Shown here piece after piece: positions 1 to 8,511 of a stretch of DNA of 54,122 nt. The position numbers and the translations under genes were made by a program. Under the pieces are notes generated by a model. That model made no database searches and was not told the origin of the DNA. It saw nothing but the letters and a program-made list of their open reading frames with translations. The first letter of the stretch is position 1. Every line of letters starts with the position of its first letter. Source of the stretch: Deltaproteobacteria bacterium (GTDB lineage Bacteria; Myxococcota; Kuafuiibacteriia; Kuafuiibacteriales; Kuafuiibacteriaceae); the NCBI GenBank assembly GCA_011526105.1, contig WYAZ01000135.1:147190-201311 (forward strand). Direction: 5' to 3'.

Positions 1-1265
1 TGGTCCTGAGCGTCCCCGACCGACTCCGTGAACCACCAGTCCTGAAGTCGCAACATCTGTTGCACCACTCCATCTGCGTAGTCGTACTGGCCGGCGAGTT
101 CAGTCGCGGCAGCGGTCACATAGAGCAGGCCCCGAAGCAGGAGGGCGTCGGTCGCGTTCAGAGCCAAGGGCTCTCCGCGAGGGAAGAGTCCTTCGGGGAG
201 TGACCAGCTGAAGCGTTCTTCGCCCGCAGCGAGCCGCAGGAAGGGCTCGAGGCGCTCGGCGTTCTGGGCCAAGCGATCGCCGATGGCCTCGACGCGATCG
301 CGCACAAAGCTCATTTCGAACGGAGAGCAGCGGTCGAAGGCGACCACCAGAGCGTCGCGCCGAGGCGGTTCGTCGTCGTCCTCGATGTCGCCGAACGGAA
401 GCTTCGACGTATCGATGTTGATCTCTTCGAGCAGGGTCGTTGGAATCGTGCCCTTCACCATGTAGGCCGCTTCGCAGCTGTCCGACCAACACCAAGCCGG
501 GATCTCCAGGTCGAACTCGATCTCGAGCGCCTCACCCGCCGCGTCACCTCCGCGAAGGAATCGGATCTCTCCGCGCGGCGGCGCCCCCCCTGCATAGGAT
601 GCAGAAACGACCGGGTCGTAGATGGATACGAACCCGTTCAACCTCGAGAGATCGACAACGGCGCCGTCGGCGAGCGGGGTGAGCGTGTTTTCGTCCGCGT
701 CGAGATCTTCGGGATCGAAGGACAGGATCATCCACATCCCGTCTTCGCTCGAGAAATCCCGGACCGTCACGAGAATCGACGACTCGAGTCGAATTGGATA
801 CTGAGCGGGCAAGGCCACCGCGCGAACCCGAGGCTCCAGAAACGGCACAACGAGCTCCGACGCGCCCGGTTCCGCGCGGTAGCTGATGCCGAAGCTCTGC
901 TTCGCAAATGGCGGCCAAGAGGTCTGTGCGATCAATCCGTCCGGTCCGAACAGCAGACCTCCGAGCTCGAAGGACGCGCTCTGGTTGCAGCGGGAGAGGA
1001 ACTCCTGAACCGGCGGCCACTCGCCGATCGACATGAGGTCAGAGAGCACCACGCCCAGCGCCATATGGGGATCCTCGGGGAACCGCTGGAGCCCCTTCAG
1101 GTAGGCATCCCGCGCTGCGCCGAAGTCTCGGTTTGAGAGGAACGCCGAGCCCTGTTCCTGCCATCGCGCGAGCTCGAGCGTGCGTTCATCGGGGGCTCGA
1201 TCGATCGACTGCACGCAGCCCGAGATCGCTAGAGCGACGACCCATGCCCACCATCTTCGTCTCAT
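1..1265 (-). CDS. TPR-like lipoprotein of the sigma-caspase operon (3' end beyond window)
   Basis: Open from an ATG at 1265 to the left edge without a stop, so at least 421 residues are visible and the C-terminus is missing. The N-terminus (MRRRWWAWVVALAISGC) is a lipoprotein signal with its Cys at residue 17. Residues 35-65 resemble a single TPR-like helix pair (ALAFL...FGAARDAYLKGL type). The rest is an acidic, probably beta-rich region with no family I recognise. The ATG overlaps the stop of the caspase-like gene by four bases (ATGA), so the two are probably translationally coupled. By context it is a surface component of the same ECF-controlled operon. The partner and function are unknown. 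Confidence 0.75.
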   Translation of the reverse strand, partial: MRRRWWAWVVALAISGCVQSIDRAPDERTLELARWQEQGSAFLSNRDFGAARDAYLKGLQRFPEDPHMALGVVLSDLMSIGEWPPVQEFLSRCNQSASFELGGLLFGPDGLIAQTSWPPFAKQSFGISYRAEPGASELVVPFLEPRVRAVALPAQYPIRLESSILVTVRDFSSEDGMWMILSFDPEDLDADENTLTPLADGAVVDLSRLNGFVSIYDPVVSASYAGGAPPRGEIRFLRGGDAAGEALEIEFDLEIPAWCWSDSCEAAYMVKGTIPTTLLEEINIDTSKLPFGDIEDDDEPPRRDALVVAFDRCSPFEMSFVRDRVEAIGDRLAQNAERLEPFLRLAAGEERFSWSLPEGLFPRGEPLALNATDALLLRGLLYVTAAATELAGQYDYADGVVQQMLRLQDWWFTESVGDAQD

Positions 1266-2797
1266 CGCCCGACTCCCATCGCGTCCAGCACAACCAAAGC
1301 CGCTGCCGTCACACCAAGCGTGATCGCGGTGCCGAGCGCAAAGCTGGTTCTCGCGTCCCAGGCCCGAATCTCTGCATCCAGCGCGACGCGATCCTCGAAG
1401 TTGCTGCTCGTGTCGTAGTCCGCCTTTGCGCCTCTGCCCGCGAAGTAGAAGGCGGTGGCTAGGCCGCCCGCGACCACGCCTCCGGTCGCGGTCACAATCC
1501 CTGCGGTGCGCAACGTGTGGCTCGGCTCCGGCGCTCTCATCACAAGCTCGGTCTGACGTTCTTGGCCGAGCCGGAAGCCCTCGAGCAGGGCCGGTCCGAA
1601 GGGCACCGAGAATAGGCCCCTCGAATAGGCGCTGGCGATGCCCGCGCCTCGGGCCACGGTGCGTGGCGGCGAACCCGAGAGCATCGCTAAGGAGATCTCA
1701 CGCGGGCCGTTGGGCACGTCATACTCGAGGTGGTCAGACAGCACGTAGTATTGAGGGCCGGGGAGAAGGCGAATCGAGACCTCGAAGCCTTCCGCCTTGT
1801 TGAGATCGACGTAGCGTCGTCCGAGTTCGTCGGCGATCGCGACGCGACCTCGAATCGTTCGGGGAAGTCGCAGGGAGGGTGCGCGGCTCAAGGCCGCCAG
1901 CTCGAACACGGGCTGGCCACGATCGCGTTCCGGCGCGCGGACAAACACGGCACGCGAAGCGCCGACATGCTTTACGCCCGCGTGTGCGGCGAGCACGAAG
2001 GCCTCGAGTTCGTCGTAGCCGACCAGGCCATCCTCATTCGCGTCCGCGGCGCCGAGGATGGCCGACCGAACCTCGTGGCTGAAGACCCCGGCTCGGATCT
2101 CTGACCACTCGTGGGTCTCCGCCGCGGAGGCCGTGGACAGGATCGCCCCGGTCGACGGGTACTTCTGCAAGGTCTGTCGATCGAGAAACTCCCTGGCCCG
2201 CGCGTTGAGCAGCTCGTCAATCTCCGATGTATCTCCTCTCGACTGAACGAAGAAGTAGGCGTCACAGGCATCGACGATCAGGTGGTTGAAGACGGCGGGC
2301 GATCGAGAGAGCACGCGATCGTAGAGCTCGCTGCGCGAGAAGGTGCCATCCTGAAGCGCGAGTTGTCCTTCGCCTCGCTGATCCGCATAGCCGTGCCCGG
2401 AGTAGATCAAGTACAGCTCGGGCTCGAGTCCGTGTTTCCGATCGACACGCATCCGGTCGAAGATCTGATCGAGCCGCGAAAAGATCGCGTCCTTGTTCGG
2501 CACCTCCGCCTCGGGAACCACCGCGGGGTAGTTCGCCTGGGTCTCCTCATCCAGCACCGAGAAGAGAGAGGCGCTGCCCGGAAGCTCGCGGAAGAGTTCG
2601 TAGAAGCGAACCGCATCATCGTCCGCATAGGACAGTGGTCGCTGGTCGGGCTTCGCGGGCCGGTTGACGCCGATGATCAGCGCGTATCGACGGGACTTCG
2701 TGGGGGCGGCGGCGGAGATCGATCGCACCTCGCTGACCGTCGAAGTCGAAGGGACGTCGACCGCCGCGAGCAGGAGCAGGCAAAGTCCAAGGCTCAT
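1262..2797 (-). CDS. Caspase-like (clan CD, C14-type) protein with EF-hand-like loop and C-terminal membrane segments
   Basis: A 511-residue protein with an N-terminal hydrophobic signal or anchor. The caspase-fold core starts near residue 37 (RRYALIIGVNR). The likely catalytic His is H135 in IYSGHG and the Cys is C178 in IVDACDA, the standard His/Cys dyad of C14 peptidases. Near residue 255 lies DANEDGLVGYDE, a good EF-hand calcium loop, so calcium may control activity. Two hydrophobic segments near residues 440-465 and 485-507 suggest the C-terminus is membrane embedded. Its start overlaps the stop of the anti-sigma-like gene (ATGA at 2794-2797). Bacterial caspase homologues act in signalling or cell death, but the substrate here cannot be read from sequence. 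Confidence 0.85.
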   Translation of the reverse strand: MSLGLCLLLLAAVDVPSTSTVSEVRSISAAAPTKSRRYALIIGVNRPAKPDQRPLSYADDDAVRFYELFRELPGSASLFSVLDEETQANYPAVVPEAEVPNKDAIFSRLDQIFDRMRVDRKHGLEPELYLIYSGHGYADQRGEGQLALQDGTFSRSELYDRVLSRSPAVFNHLIVDACDAYFFVQSRGDTSEIDELLNARAREFLDRQTLQKYPSTGAILSTASAAETHEWSEIRAGVFSHEVRSAILGAADANEDGLVGYDELEAFVLAAHAGVKHVGASRAVFVRAPERDRGQPVFELAALSRAPSLRLPRTIRGRVAIADELGRRYVDLNKAEGFEVSIRLLPGPQYYVLSDHLEYDVPNGPREISLAMLSGSPPRTVARGAGIASAYSRGLFSVPFGPALLEGFRLGQERQTELVMRAPEPSHTLRTAGIVTATGGVVAGGLATAFYFAGRGAKADYDTSSNFEDRVALDAEIRAWDARTSFALGTAITLGVTAAALVVLDAMGVGR

Positions 2798-3507
2798 GGG
2801 CTCACTCCTGCGATCGTGAAGACCGGGGAAAGCTGTTCGAGCTGATCCGGACCAATCGCCTTGTCGGCTACATATATCTCGAGTGTCTCTCCCAGTTCGA
2901 TCCGGGCATGCCCGGGCAGGATGCTGCGAGGGCTCGGGGTCTCCAGTTCGAACTCGACTCGAACCTCAGGCGGGACCGACTCCGTTCGCGCCCGCACGAC
3001 AACCGCGATGCGGGGCGCGGATCGAGGTGAGGCATACAAGAGCTTCACAAACCCGGGCGCGGGACAGTCGGTGCTCGAACGAGCGGATTTCACGACTTCG
3101 GCCTTCGCATCGAAGCACAAGGCCTCGACGGCCAGACTGGCCTCGGACCCTCCACGCGCCGCGAATTCTCCCGGGCCGCCGCGCTCGGGGCCCAAGACCA
3201 CGAACAGGACGCCGGCCGCGGCCACCGCACCGAACAGGCCCGCCGCACGCAAGACCTGAGCGAAGCTCCGCACCTGGGAGCGAGAGGGCGCGGCTTCGGA
3301 AAGGACCGCTTGCTTGATCAGATCGAGCTGGGTGGAGGGGAGCTCGTGGCCGCCTGACAACAGACGCTCCGCCTCCGCGAGCTCGTCGAAGTAGGCACGA
3401 CATTCTTCGTCGTCGGCCACTCGCGAAAAGAGCTGTTGTTGCTCCGGAGGGCTCAGCGACTCACCCTCGAAGTAGCGCTCGATGAGTCGTTCATCCCGCG
3501 GACGCAT
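2794..3507 (-). CDS. Probable membrane anti-sigma factor of the ECF sigma factor
   Basis: About 237 residues. The N-terminal ~90 residues are acidic and helical (RDERLIERYFEGESLSP), like the cytoplasmic zinc-finger-type anti-sigma domain, but I see no HxxxCxxC zinc motif. A transmembrane segment follows near residues 90-112 (LFGAVAAAGVLFVVL). A ~120-residue extracytoplasmic domain completes it. I chose the ATG at 3507 because GAGGTG sits just upstream; ATG 3519 and GTG 3522 are alternatives. It overlaps the sigma gene by 17 bases, the usual sigma/anti-sigma arrangement. The role is inferred from position and topology, since sequence similarity to known anti-sigma families is weak by eye. Confidence 0.7.
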   Translation of the reverse strand: MRPRDERLIERYFEGESLSPPEQQQLFSRVADDEECRAYFDELAEAERLLSGGHELPSTQLDLIKQAVLSEAAPSRSQVRSFAQVLRAAGLFGAVAAAGVLFVVLGPERGGPGEFAARGGSEASLAVEALCFDAKAEVVKSARSSTDCPAPGFVKLLYASPRSAPRIAVVVRARTESVPPEVRVEFELETPSPRSILPGHARIELGETLEIYVADKAIGPDQLEQLSPVFTIAGVSP

Positions 3508-4132
3508 GGAACACCTCATCACGGTCGAGCGACCCTCGTTGCCTCTTCATGTGTCGGATGAGGCCCACGCGCACCGCGGCCTCCTTGAGTCGAACCTTCT
3601 TGCGGCTCCAGCCGAGAACATCAGCAACCTGTTCTTGGGGCCTCTGCTCCACGAAGCGCAGGTCGACGAACTTACGGTCCTGATCGCTGAGTGTGATCAG
3701 ATAGGCCCGAACCTGGAGTTGCCGTTCGCCGTTCGCCAAGACCTCCTCCGGATTCGGTGCGGTCGACGAGATCGTATCGGTCGAAACATCGTCGCTGATC
3801 AGCGCTCTTGCATCGAGGCGGAGCTTTCGGAGGACCACGCTCTTGGTGATTGCGAACAGATAGCCTTCGTAGGGCTTGAGCCCGGAGTAAGCCAGGCGTG
3901 CACGCTCCTCGAACGCGGTGCGGAAGATCTCCTGAAGGGCATCGTGCGTATCGGCCGCGGACCGAAAGCCGCGAAACCGCTGAGGGCCCTGACGCGCCGA
4001 GAACGTGAAGCCGCCCTCGACCCATCGCGCGACTTGGGAAGCGTAGATCTCAAAGACCCGACCGAGGGCATCCCGATCGCCTCGCCGAAAACCGTCGAGG
4101 AGCGCTCTGTCTCGAACGAGCTGCACGTCCAC
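3491..4132 (-). CDS. ECF-type RNA polymerase sigma factor
   Basis: A 213-residue sigma-70 family protein of ECF size. Region 2 lies around residues 15-100 (DALGRVFEIY..., then ALQEIFRTAFEERAR and YLFAITKSVV). Region 4 lies around 130-190 (YLITLSDQDRKFVDLRFVEQ, then QEQVADVLGWSRKKVRLKE helix-turn-helix). There is no region 1.1 or 3. The start is a GTG at 4132 with only a weak ribosome-binding site. It heads an operon with the anti-sigma-like, caspase-like and TPR lipoprotein genes, so it probably drives its own operon. A 12-base element near 4160-4171 lies 28 bases upstream and recurs before the divergent lipoprotein gene. Confidence 0.9.
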   Translation of the reverse strand: MDVQLVRDRALLDGFRRGDRDALGRVFEIYASQVARWVEGGFTFSARQGPQRFRGFRSAADTHDALQEIFRTAFEERARLAYSGLKPYEGYLFAITKSVVLRKLRLDARALISDDVSTDTISSTAPNPEEVLANGERQLQVRAYLITLSDQDRKFVDLRFVEQRPQEQVADVLGWSRKKVRLKEAAVRVGLIRHMKRQRGSLDRDEVFHASAG

Positions 4133-4159
4133 CCTAAAGAGTCGGGCGAGCTCTGGGCT

Positions 4160-4250
4160 GGCCCCAAAAAGAGCATGTAGTAGAAACTCTCACCCCACCA
4201 TCCCGCGAATGACCGAGGCCGTGATGGAGATCGCAGCGCTTTTTGGGGCC
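4160..4250. promoter_or_regulatory. Divergent promoter region with a mirrored 12-base element
   Basis: GGCCCCAAAAAG at 4160-4171 is repeated as its exact reverse complement CTTTTTGGGGCC at 4239-4250. Read toward each downstream gene, both copies appear as CTTTTTGGGGCC, one 28 bases before the ECF sigma start and one 48 bases before the lipoprotein start. A shared promoter or operator element serving both directions is the simplest reading. The copies could also pair in a transcript. No consensus match to a named promoter class is claimed. Confidence 0.4.
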
Positions 4251-4298
4251 GGTCCCGCCGCAAGCGGACTCTTGAGGGGACACAGGAGGACACCGTCC

Positions 4299-5810
4299 AT
4301 GATCAACCGTATCCATTCTCAACCCTCTTTCCGCGTCGCTCGGCTCGGCCTTTCGCTGGGGCTGCTCGCTCTCCCCCTGCTCGCCTGCCAGGGCGTCGAC
4401 CCGGCCGAGAGCCTGCGCGGCCGACGGGTCGGCGAGCTGATTCGGATCGAACCCGCGATGGCTCGCTCCGCCGCCACTGCCAACCTGAGAGACCACGCCA
4501 GCGAGGTCTTCGCTTTTCTTCGATTTGTCGAACAGAGCGAGGCCCTGAGTCCCCTCTTCGGCACTTCGTGCGTCGAGACCGAAGGTGAGCCCTGCGGCTC
4601 ATTCAATGCCGACGACGCTCGGCTCGAGGAGGAGATGAGCGAGATCGCGGATGCCTTCCTCGCCGACGATCTGATCATCGAGAGCTCGGGCCAGCGAATC
4701 GTGTACCGGATCGATCGGCAGATCTGTGACGGCGACTCCGACTGCCTCGATCTCCTCACTCGCTTCGAACCACGTTTAATCGCGACCGCGCGCCGGCCTG
4801 GGGATATCGACATCGATCTCGTCTTCGGAGAGGAGGAGACCCTGCTCGCGCTCTTCGATCTGCACTTCGACGATCTAACCTTGGCGCTCGAACTGGCCCC
4901 AGCTCGAGCGATCGTCCAGTCGGCCTTCGCCGGGGATGCGGACCTCGAACGTCTCGCCCCCGACGTCGCCGACGGTCTTCTCGTCATCCGCCTCGGTGAC
5001 ATCGGCACCGGCTTCTATCAGGCCGAGCTCTCCGCGCCGCGCGGCCTGCTCGTCGAGTCCGAAGCCGGCGACTATCGCCTGCAAGTCGGCGCCTCGAACG
5101 ATCCTTGGATCTCGATTGAGTACGACGAAGAGCTCCAAGCCGTACACGCCCGAATCGACTCTCCCACGATGGATCTCGACCTTCCGAGCGAAGCCTTCGG
5201 GATGCTCTCCACCGGCGTGAGCTGCTTCGGAACGACCGACCCTGAGGATGAGTCCAGCTGTGAGGTGGGTTCCGAGCTGCCCGAAGGCACGATCCGCATC
5301 CACTTGGCCGGGCTATCGGGTGCGATCGAGCTCGGCGCGAGCGCCCCCTTGGCGGTCACAGGTCTGAGTCTCGGCTCCGGCCCCAGCACGATCCGCTTCA
5401 ACAACCTCCCCATCCTGACGGTGGAGCTCAATCGAAGCCTCGGCCACGTGCTGGATCTCGAGGTGGTTGAATCGGGCTCGCTCTTGCGCTTCAGCCCGGG
5501 TCTCGAGCTCGAGGCCGAGATCCACATGTCGAACTTCGGCCCGACGGTCGAGACGCCGGCCTGGACCCTCAACGACACCTCGAAGCTGAGCCTGACCGAT
5601 GGGGCGAGTGCACCAGCGCTCCGCCTGTTCTTCGAAGATGAGAATCCAAATGGCGCGATCGCCGAGGTCATCTCGGGTACGGTCGAGCTTCGTTCGACCA
5701 GCATCGCGGCGCCGGTCTCCATCAGCGAAGGTCAGTGTGTGTTCGTCGAGTCCGACATCGAGGACAACGTGCATCCCTTCTCCACTGTCACCCAAGGGCC
5801 CTGCCAGTAG
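4299..5810 (+). CDS. Large lipoprotein of unknown function, divergent from the ECF sigma operon
   Basis: A 503-residue protein. ATG 4299 is preceded by AGGAGG at good spacing. The signal peptide ends in LLALPLLAC (lipobox), so an N-terminal lipidated Cys is expected. The mature protein is acidic, low in Lys and rich in short beta-strand-like alternations. Cys pairs (for example near residues 90-100, 145-155 and the C-terminal CQ) suggest disulfides and an extracytoplasmic location. I recognise no domain. It shares a 12-base upstream element with the sigma-caspase operon and may be a target of that sigma factor; this is inference. Confidence 0.75.
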   Translation: MINRIHSQPSFRVARLGLSLGLLALPLLACQGVDPAESLRGRRVGELIRIEPAMARSAATANLRDHASEVFAFLRFVEQSEALSPLFGTSCVETEGEPCGSFNADDARLEEEMSEIADAFLADDLIIESSGQRIVYRIDRQICDGDSDCLDLLTRFEPRLIATARRPGDIDIDLVFGEEETLLALFDLHFDDLTLALELAPARAIVQSAFAGDADLERLAPDVADGLLVIRLGDIGTGFYQAELSAPRGLLVESEAGDYRLQVGASNDPWISIEYDEELQAVHARIDSPTMDLDLPSEAFGMLSTGVSCFGTTDPEDESSCEVGSELPEGTIRIHLAGLSGAIELGASAPLAVTGLSLGSGPSTIRFNNLPILTVELNRSLGHVLDLEVVESGSLLRFSPGLELEAEIHMSNFGPTVETPAWTLNDTSKLSLTDGASAPALRLFFEDENPNGAIAEVISGTVELRSTSIAAPVSISEGQCVFVESDIEDNVHPFSTVTQGPCQ

Positions 5811-5811
5811 T

Positions 5812-5871
5812 TGCCTTTGCGCCGCGGTCAGGACTTCTCGTGGGGTCTCGGCCGCGGGCAGCTCAAAGGCA
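5812..5871. terminator. Possible bidirectional terminator hairpin
   Basis: TGCCTTTG at 5812-5819 pairs perfectly with CAAAGGCA at 5864-5871 between two convergent genes, with further partial GC pairing inside (CCGCGG on both sides). There is no convincing U-tract, so intrinsic termination is only a possibility. Confidence 0.3.
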
Positions 5872-5882
5872 GTCGTCTAGCC

Positions 5883-6752
5883 TCAGGCGCGACGCGCTTG
5901 CTCTCCGGACGACTCACTCTTCTTGGTCGCTGCCCGGCGCCGCCCGAGGACAAAAGCCAAGGCGCCGAGCAGCAAGACCTCCAGGCCAGATCGCGCACTG
6001 AAGGCGCGACAGCTAGAGGGCTCCTCGAACGCCCGGCTCGGAGAGCGTAATGGCACAGCCAAAGACACAACGCCGTCATTGACGTAACTCGTGACCTCTC
6101 CGTCGGGGTCGAGGCCGGCTCCGTCAACTGCAGACACGTACAACACCACAGGTCCGATGTCGGTCGCGGGTGCGGCCCAAAAAAAGCTGTAGGCGCGCAC
6201 GCCGTTGCGCCACGTCATCGCGACTTCATCAAAGCCGTCGGCGAGCAGCACATCACAGCCCGCCTCGACGCGCGTGCCCGCCGCGCGCAGGGATCCGCAT
6301 CGCGCACAATGATCTGGGGGGCCAGCATCGGGTTTGATAGGACAGAGCGCGCCGGCGCTGACGCCGCTCGTATCGTCGATCTCGAGCGCGAACAGGTTGA
6401 GATCGCATGGTTCATGGGGGCGCTCACCACAGCCATTGGCGGGCGCGAGGTTGGTACCATCAAACGCAACCTCGATCTCATAGATCTGCCCGGGTTCATA
6501 CCCGCGTGCAAACAACGAGGACTCCCGCCCGTCCAGCAAAGCCGAGAGCCGGAGCGCCGTACCCGATGGAGCCTCGATATGGCATGCCGCGCAGTCGAGC
6601 CCGTGCTGACGCGGTGACCCCGTGAAATAGATGCCACCGCCGCCGCCGGCCGTGTTGCTGGAGGGATCGACCGCAAAACTGCCGGTGTCCGAGTAGGCCA
6701 ACGCGCTGCTTGGTGCGGCGAACAGCAGCAGCGCAAATGGACTGAGCCTCAT
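5883..6752 (-). CDS. CXXCH-containing surface protein with MYXO-CTERM-like tail
   Basis: A 289-residue protein with a classical Sec signal (FALLLFAAPSSALA). A single CAACH motif (C54, C57, H58) fits covalent c-type haem attachment. The C-terminus is SSC followed by a ~17-residue hydrophobic helix and GRRRAATKK, the Cys-TM-Arg layout of the MYXO-CTERM sorting signal, which predicts processing and surface anchoring. The middle region contains more Cys residues and resembles Reeler-type secreted proteins seen in myxobacteria, but I cannot confirm that. ATG 6752 overlaps the preceding stop (ATGA), so it is the last gene of the four-gene MopE operon. Haem binding is a prediction from one motif and could be coincidental. 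Confidence 0.75.
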   Translation of the reverse strand: MRLSPFALLLFAAPSSALAYSDTGSFAVDPSSNTAGGGGGIYFTGSPRQHGLDCAACHIEAPSGTALRLSALLDGRESSLFARGYEPGQIYEIEVAFDGTNLAPANGCGERPHEPCDLNLFALEIDDTSGVSAGALCPIKPDAGPPDHCARCGSLRAAGTRVEAGCDVLLADGFDEVAMTWRNGVRAYSFFWAAPATDIGPVVLYVSAVDGAGLDPDGEVTSYVNDGVVSLAVPLRSPSRAFEEPSSCRAFSARSGLEVLLLGALAFVLGRRRAATKKSESSGEQARRA

Positions 6753-7324
6753 GGTCCCACCTCGGGCAGGTCGGGACCCTCGATCGCGCGCGGGCAATCG
6801 ACCGACCTCGGCGTGCAACGCGCAGGCGTGCCGTCGAGACGGATCTGCCACGTGTGCACACAGGCTTCGCTCGGGGTTGAGGTGCCGACGGCCTGCCGCG
6901 CACCCCCCATCCACGAGGTCAAACACCTCGTCTCCGAATCCAAGGCGCCGAAGAGATAGTTGCCCTCATGATACTGGCTGCCCTCGCTGCCGAGCGTCGC
7001 AGGCTTGGTGATCAACTGAGAGGCCTCGGGATCCGCGGTCGCGAAGGACGAGGCGCGATAGAAGTTCCAGCACAACTCCTTGTCGGTGAGCACCTCGCCA
7101 ATCAGCTCGAGATCGACGATGCGACGTTTGGACATGGAGTAGGTGAACAGCGCCCGCCCCGGGTCGCCGTGACACGCCGTAAACGCGCAGCTGCGATCGA
7201 AGATCGGTTGGATCTGGCACTCGAAGTAGCCTACATCGAGGTCGGAGGCGCTCAAGCTCGCCTTGGGTTCGATGCAACTCGCCAAGGCAAACGAGAGCAT
7301 GGAGATTGTACCGAGGACCCTCAT
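6749..7324 (-). CDS. Cytochrome-like lipoprotein with CX4CH motif
   Basis: A 191-residue lipoprotein with signal MRVLGTISMLSFALASC (Cys17). Residues 34-52 read FECQIQPIFDRSCAFTACH, the start of the short cytochrome-like domain common in planctomycete and myxobacterial lipoproteins. Here the Cys spacing is CX4CH (C46, C51, H52) rather than CXXCH. The remainder holds more Cys residues and a Met, which could be an axial ligand. It overlaps its neighbours by four bases on both sides, so it belongs to the MopE operon. A structural disulfide in place of haem is possible. Confidence 0.65.
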   Translation of the reverse strand: MRVLGTISMLSFALASCIEPKASLSASDLDVGYFECQIQPIFDRSCAFTACHGDPGRALFTYSMSKRRIVDLELIGEVLTDKELCWNFYRASSFATADPEASQLITKPATLGSEGSQYHEGNYLFGALDSETRCLTSWMGGARQAVGTSTPSEACVHTWQIRLDGTPARCTPRSVDCPRAIEGPDLPEVGP

Positions 7325-8511
7325 CGACGTCGGATCAGCGCCCAAGGCAACAACAACAGCAAGAAGCTGATGGTAGTGGAACGGCCAACGGCACAACAGG
7401 ATGGGGGCTCGCCGGCTGTTTCGCGCGGCGCCTGGTGATCCCGGATCGCCGCGAACGCAGGGTTCGTCGTCGCCAGACCCAGGCAGACCGCATCCTCGTT
7501 CGGGATCGCGTCCGCGCCGTCGCAATCTTGATCACGCCCGTCGCCGCATACCTCTTGCGCGCCGGGATGAATCGATGCGTCGTTGTCGTTGCAGTCGTCG
7601 CCCCCCGCTTCCACGCTCCGGAACCCGTCCCCGTCCGAGTCTCCATCCGCGGCTTGGCAGCTCGGATCGACACCGTTGCAGTCCTGATCGATGCCGTCGC
7701 CGCACGTCTCAGGTGCTCCGCCGTAGATGGTGGGTTCTTGATCATTGCAGTCGTCACCCTGCGCGCTGAGGCTTTTGTGACCGTCGCCGTCGGCGTCGTC
7801 ATTTCGGGTGCCGCATTCGAGGTCCGTCCCGTTGCAGTCCTGGTCCCGCCCGTCGCCGCAGACCTCAACCGCGCCGGGTGAGGTGGCCCGGTCGAAGTCA
7901 TCGCAATCGTCGCCACCCATGGCGACGCTCAGGTGTCCGTCGCCGTCCACATCTTGGCCACAGGGCGCGTCGCCCCCCGCACAGTCCTGATCGATGCCGT
8001 CACCGCAGATCTCTTGTGCGTGGGGTCGAATCGCGGGATCGTCGTCGTTGCAGTCGTTGCCGCCGCTCGCGACCGCAGCATAGCCGTCCTGATCAGCGTC
8101 CGTGGCGCAGGTTTGGTCGCCACCCTGGCAGTCGTTGTCTTTGCCATCGCCGCAGATCTCGGGGGTGCCCGGATGCACGCTGGCATCGTTGTCGTCACAG
8201 TCGTCGCCGCCCGCGCTCGAGGCGCGAAAGCCATCCCGATCGTCATCCGCACCAGGACATGGAAGGTCGAGCCCATCGCAGTCCTGGTCGATGTTGTCGC
8301 CGCAGATCTCGGTCGCTCCGGGATGAATACTGGCGTTGTTGTCGTCGCAGTCGTCGCGCGGACACACGACCCCCGTGACGCCATAGACCGAGCCGTCATG
8401 GTCCTTGTCGTTGTACTCCAGACAGAACCCAGGCACCTGGGCCAAGGCGCTCGCGGGCATCGAGGCCGAACTCAGTACTGCCAACAGCAGGCCGCCGGAG
8501 AAGGGCTTCAT
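7321..8511 (-). CDS. MopE-like Asp/Cys-repeat protein with MYXO-CTERM-like tail (6 repeats)
   Basis: A 396-residue secreted protein. After the signal peptide (ending SALA) come six ~45-residue repeats of the pattern DCDDNDAsiHPGaxEiCGDGiDqDCnG, the putative metal-binding motif named after the copper-binding surface protein MopE of Methylococcus. Linkers such as DxDxDGD look like calcium loops. The C-terminus (SCCAVGR + hydrophobic stretch + IRRR) has the MYXO-CTERM form. ATG 8511 overlaps the upstream stop (ATGA), and the stop overlaps the CX4CH lipoprotein gene. The family is often annotated as copper binding, but most members are uncharacterised and the repeats may equally bind calcium. Confidence 0.85.
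   Translation of the reverse strand: MKPFSGGLLLAVLSSASMPASALAQVPGFCLEYNDKDHDGSVYGVTGVVCPRDDCDDNNASIHPGATEICGDNIDQDCDGLDLPCPGADDDRDGFRASSAGGDDCDDNDASVHPGTPEICGDGKDNDCQGGDQTCATDADQDGYAAVASGGNDCNDDDPAIRPHAQEICGDGIDQDCAGGDAPCGQDVDGDGHLSVAMGGDDCDDFDRATSPGAVEVCGDGRDQDCNGTDLECGTRNDDADGDGHKSLSAQGDDCNDQEPTIYGGAPETCGDGIDQDCNGVDPSCQAADGDSDGDGFRSVEAGGDDCNDNDASIHPGAQEVCGDGRDQDCDGADAIPNEDAVCLGLATTNPAFAAIRDHQAPRETAGEPPSCCAVGRSTTISFLLLLLPWALIRRR

Noticed and set aside
100-1020. Two short minus-strand frames at 100-495 and 544-1020
   Set aside because: They are out of frame with the lipoprotein that reads openly from 1265 to the left edge, and their products are Arg-rich.
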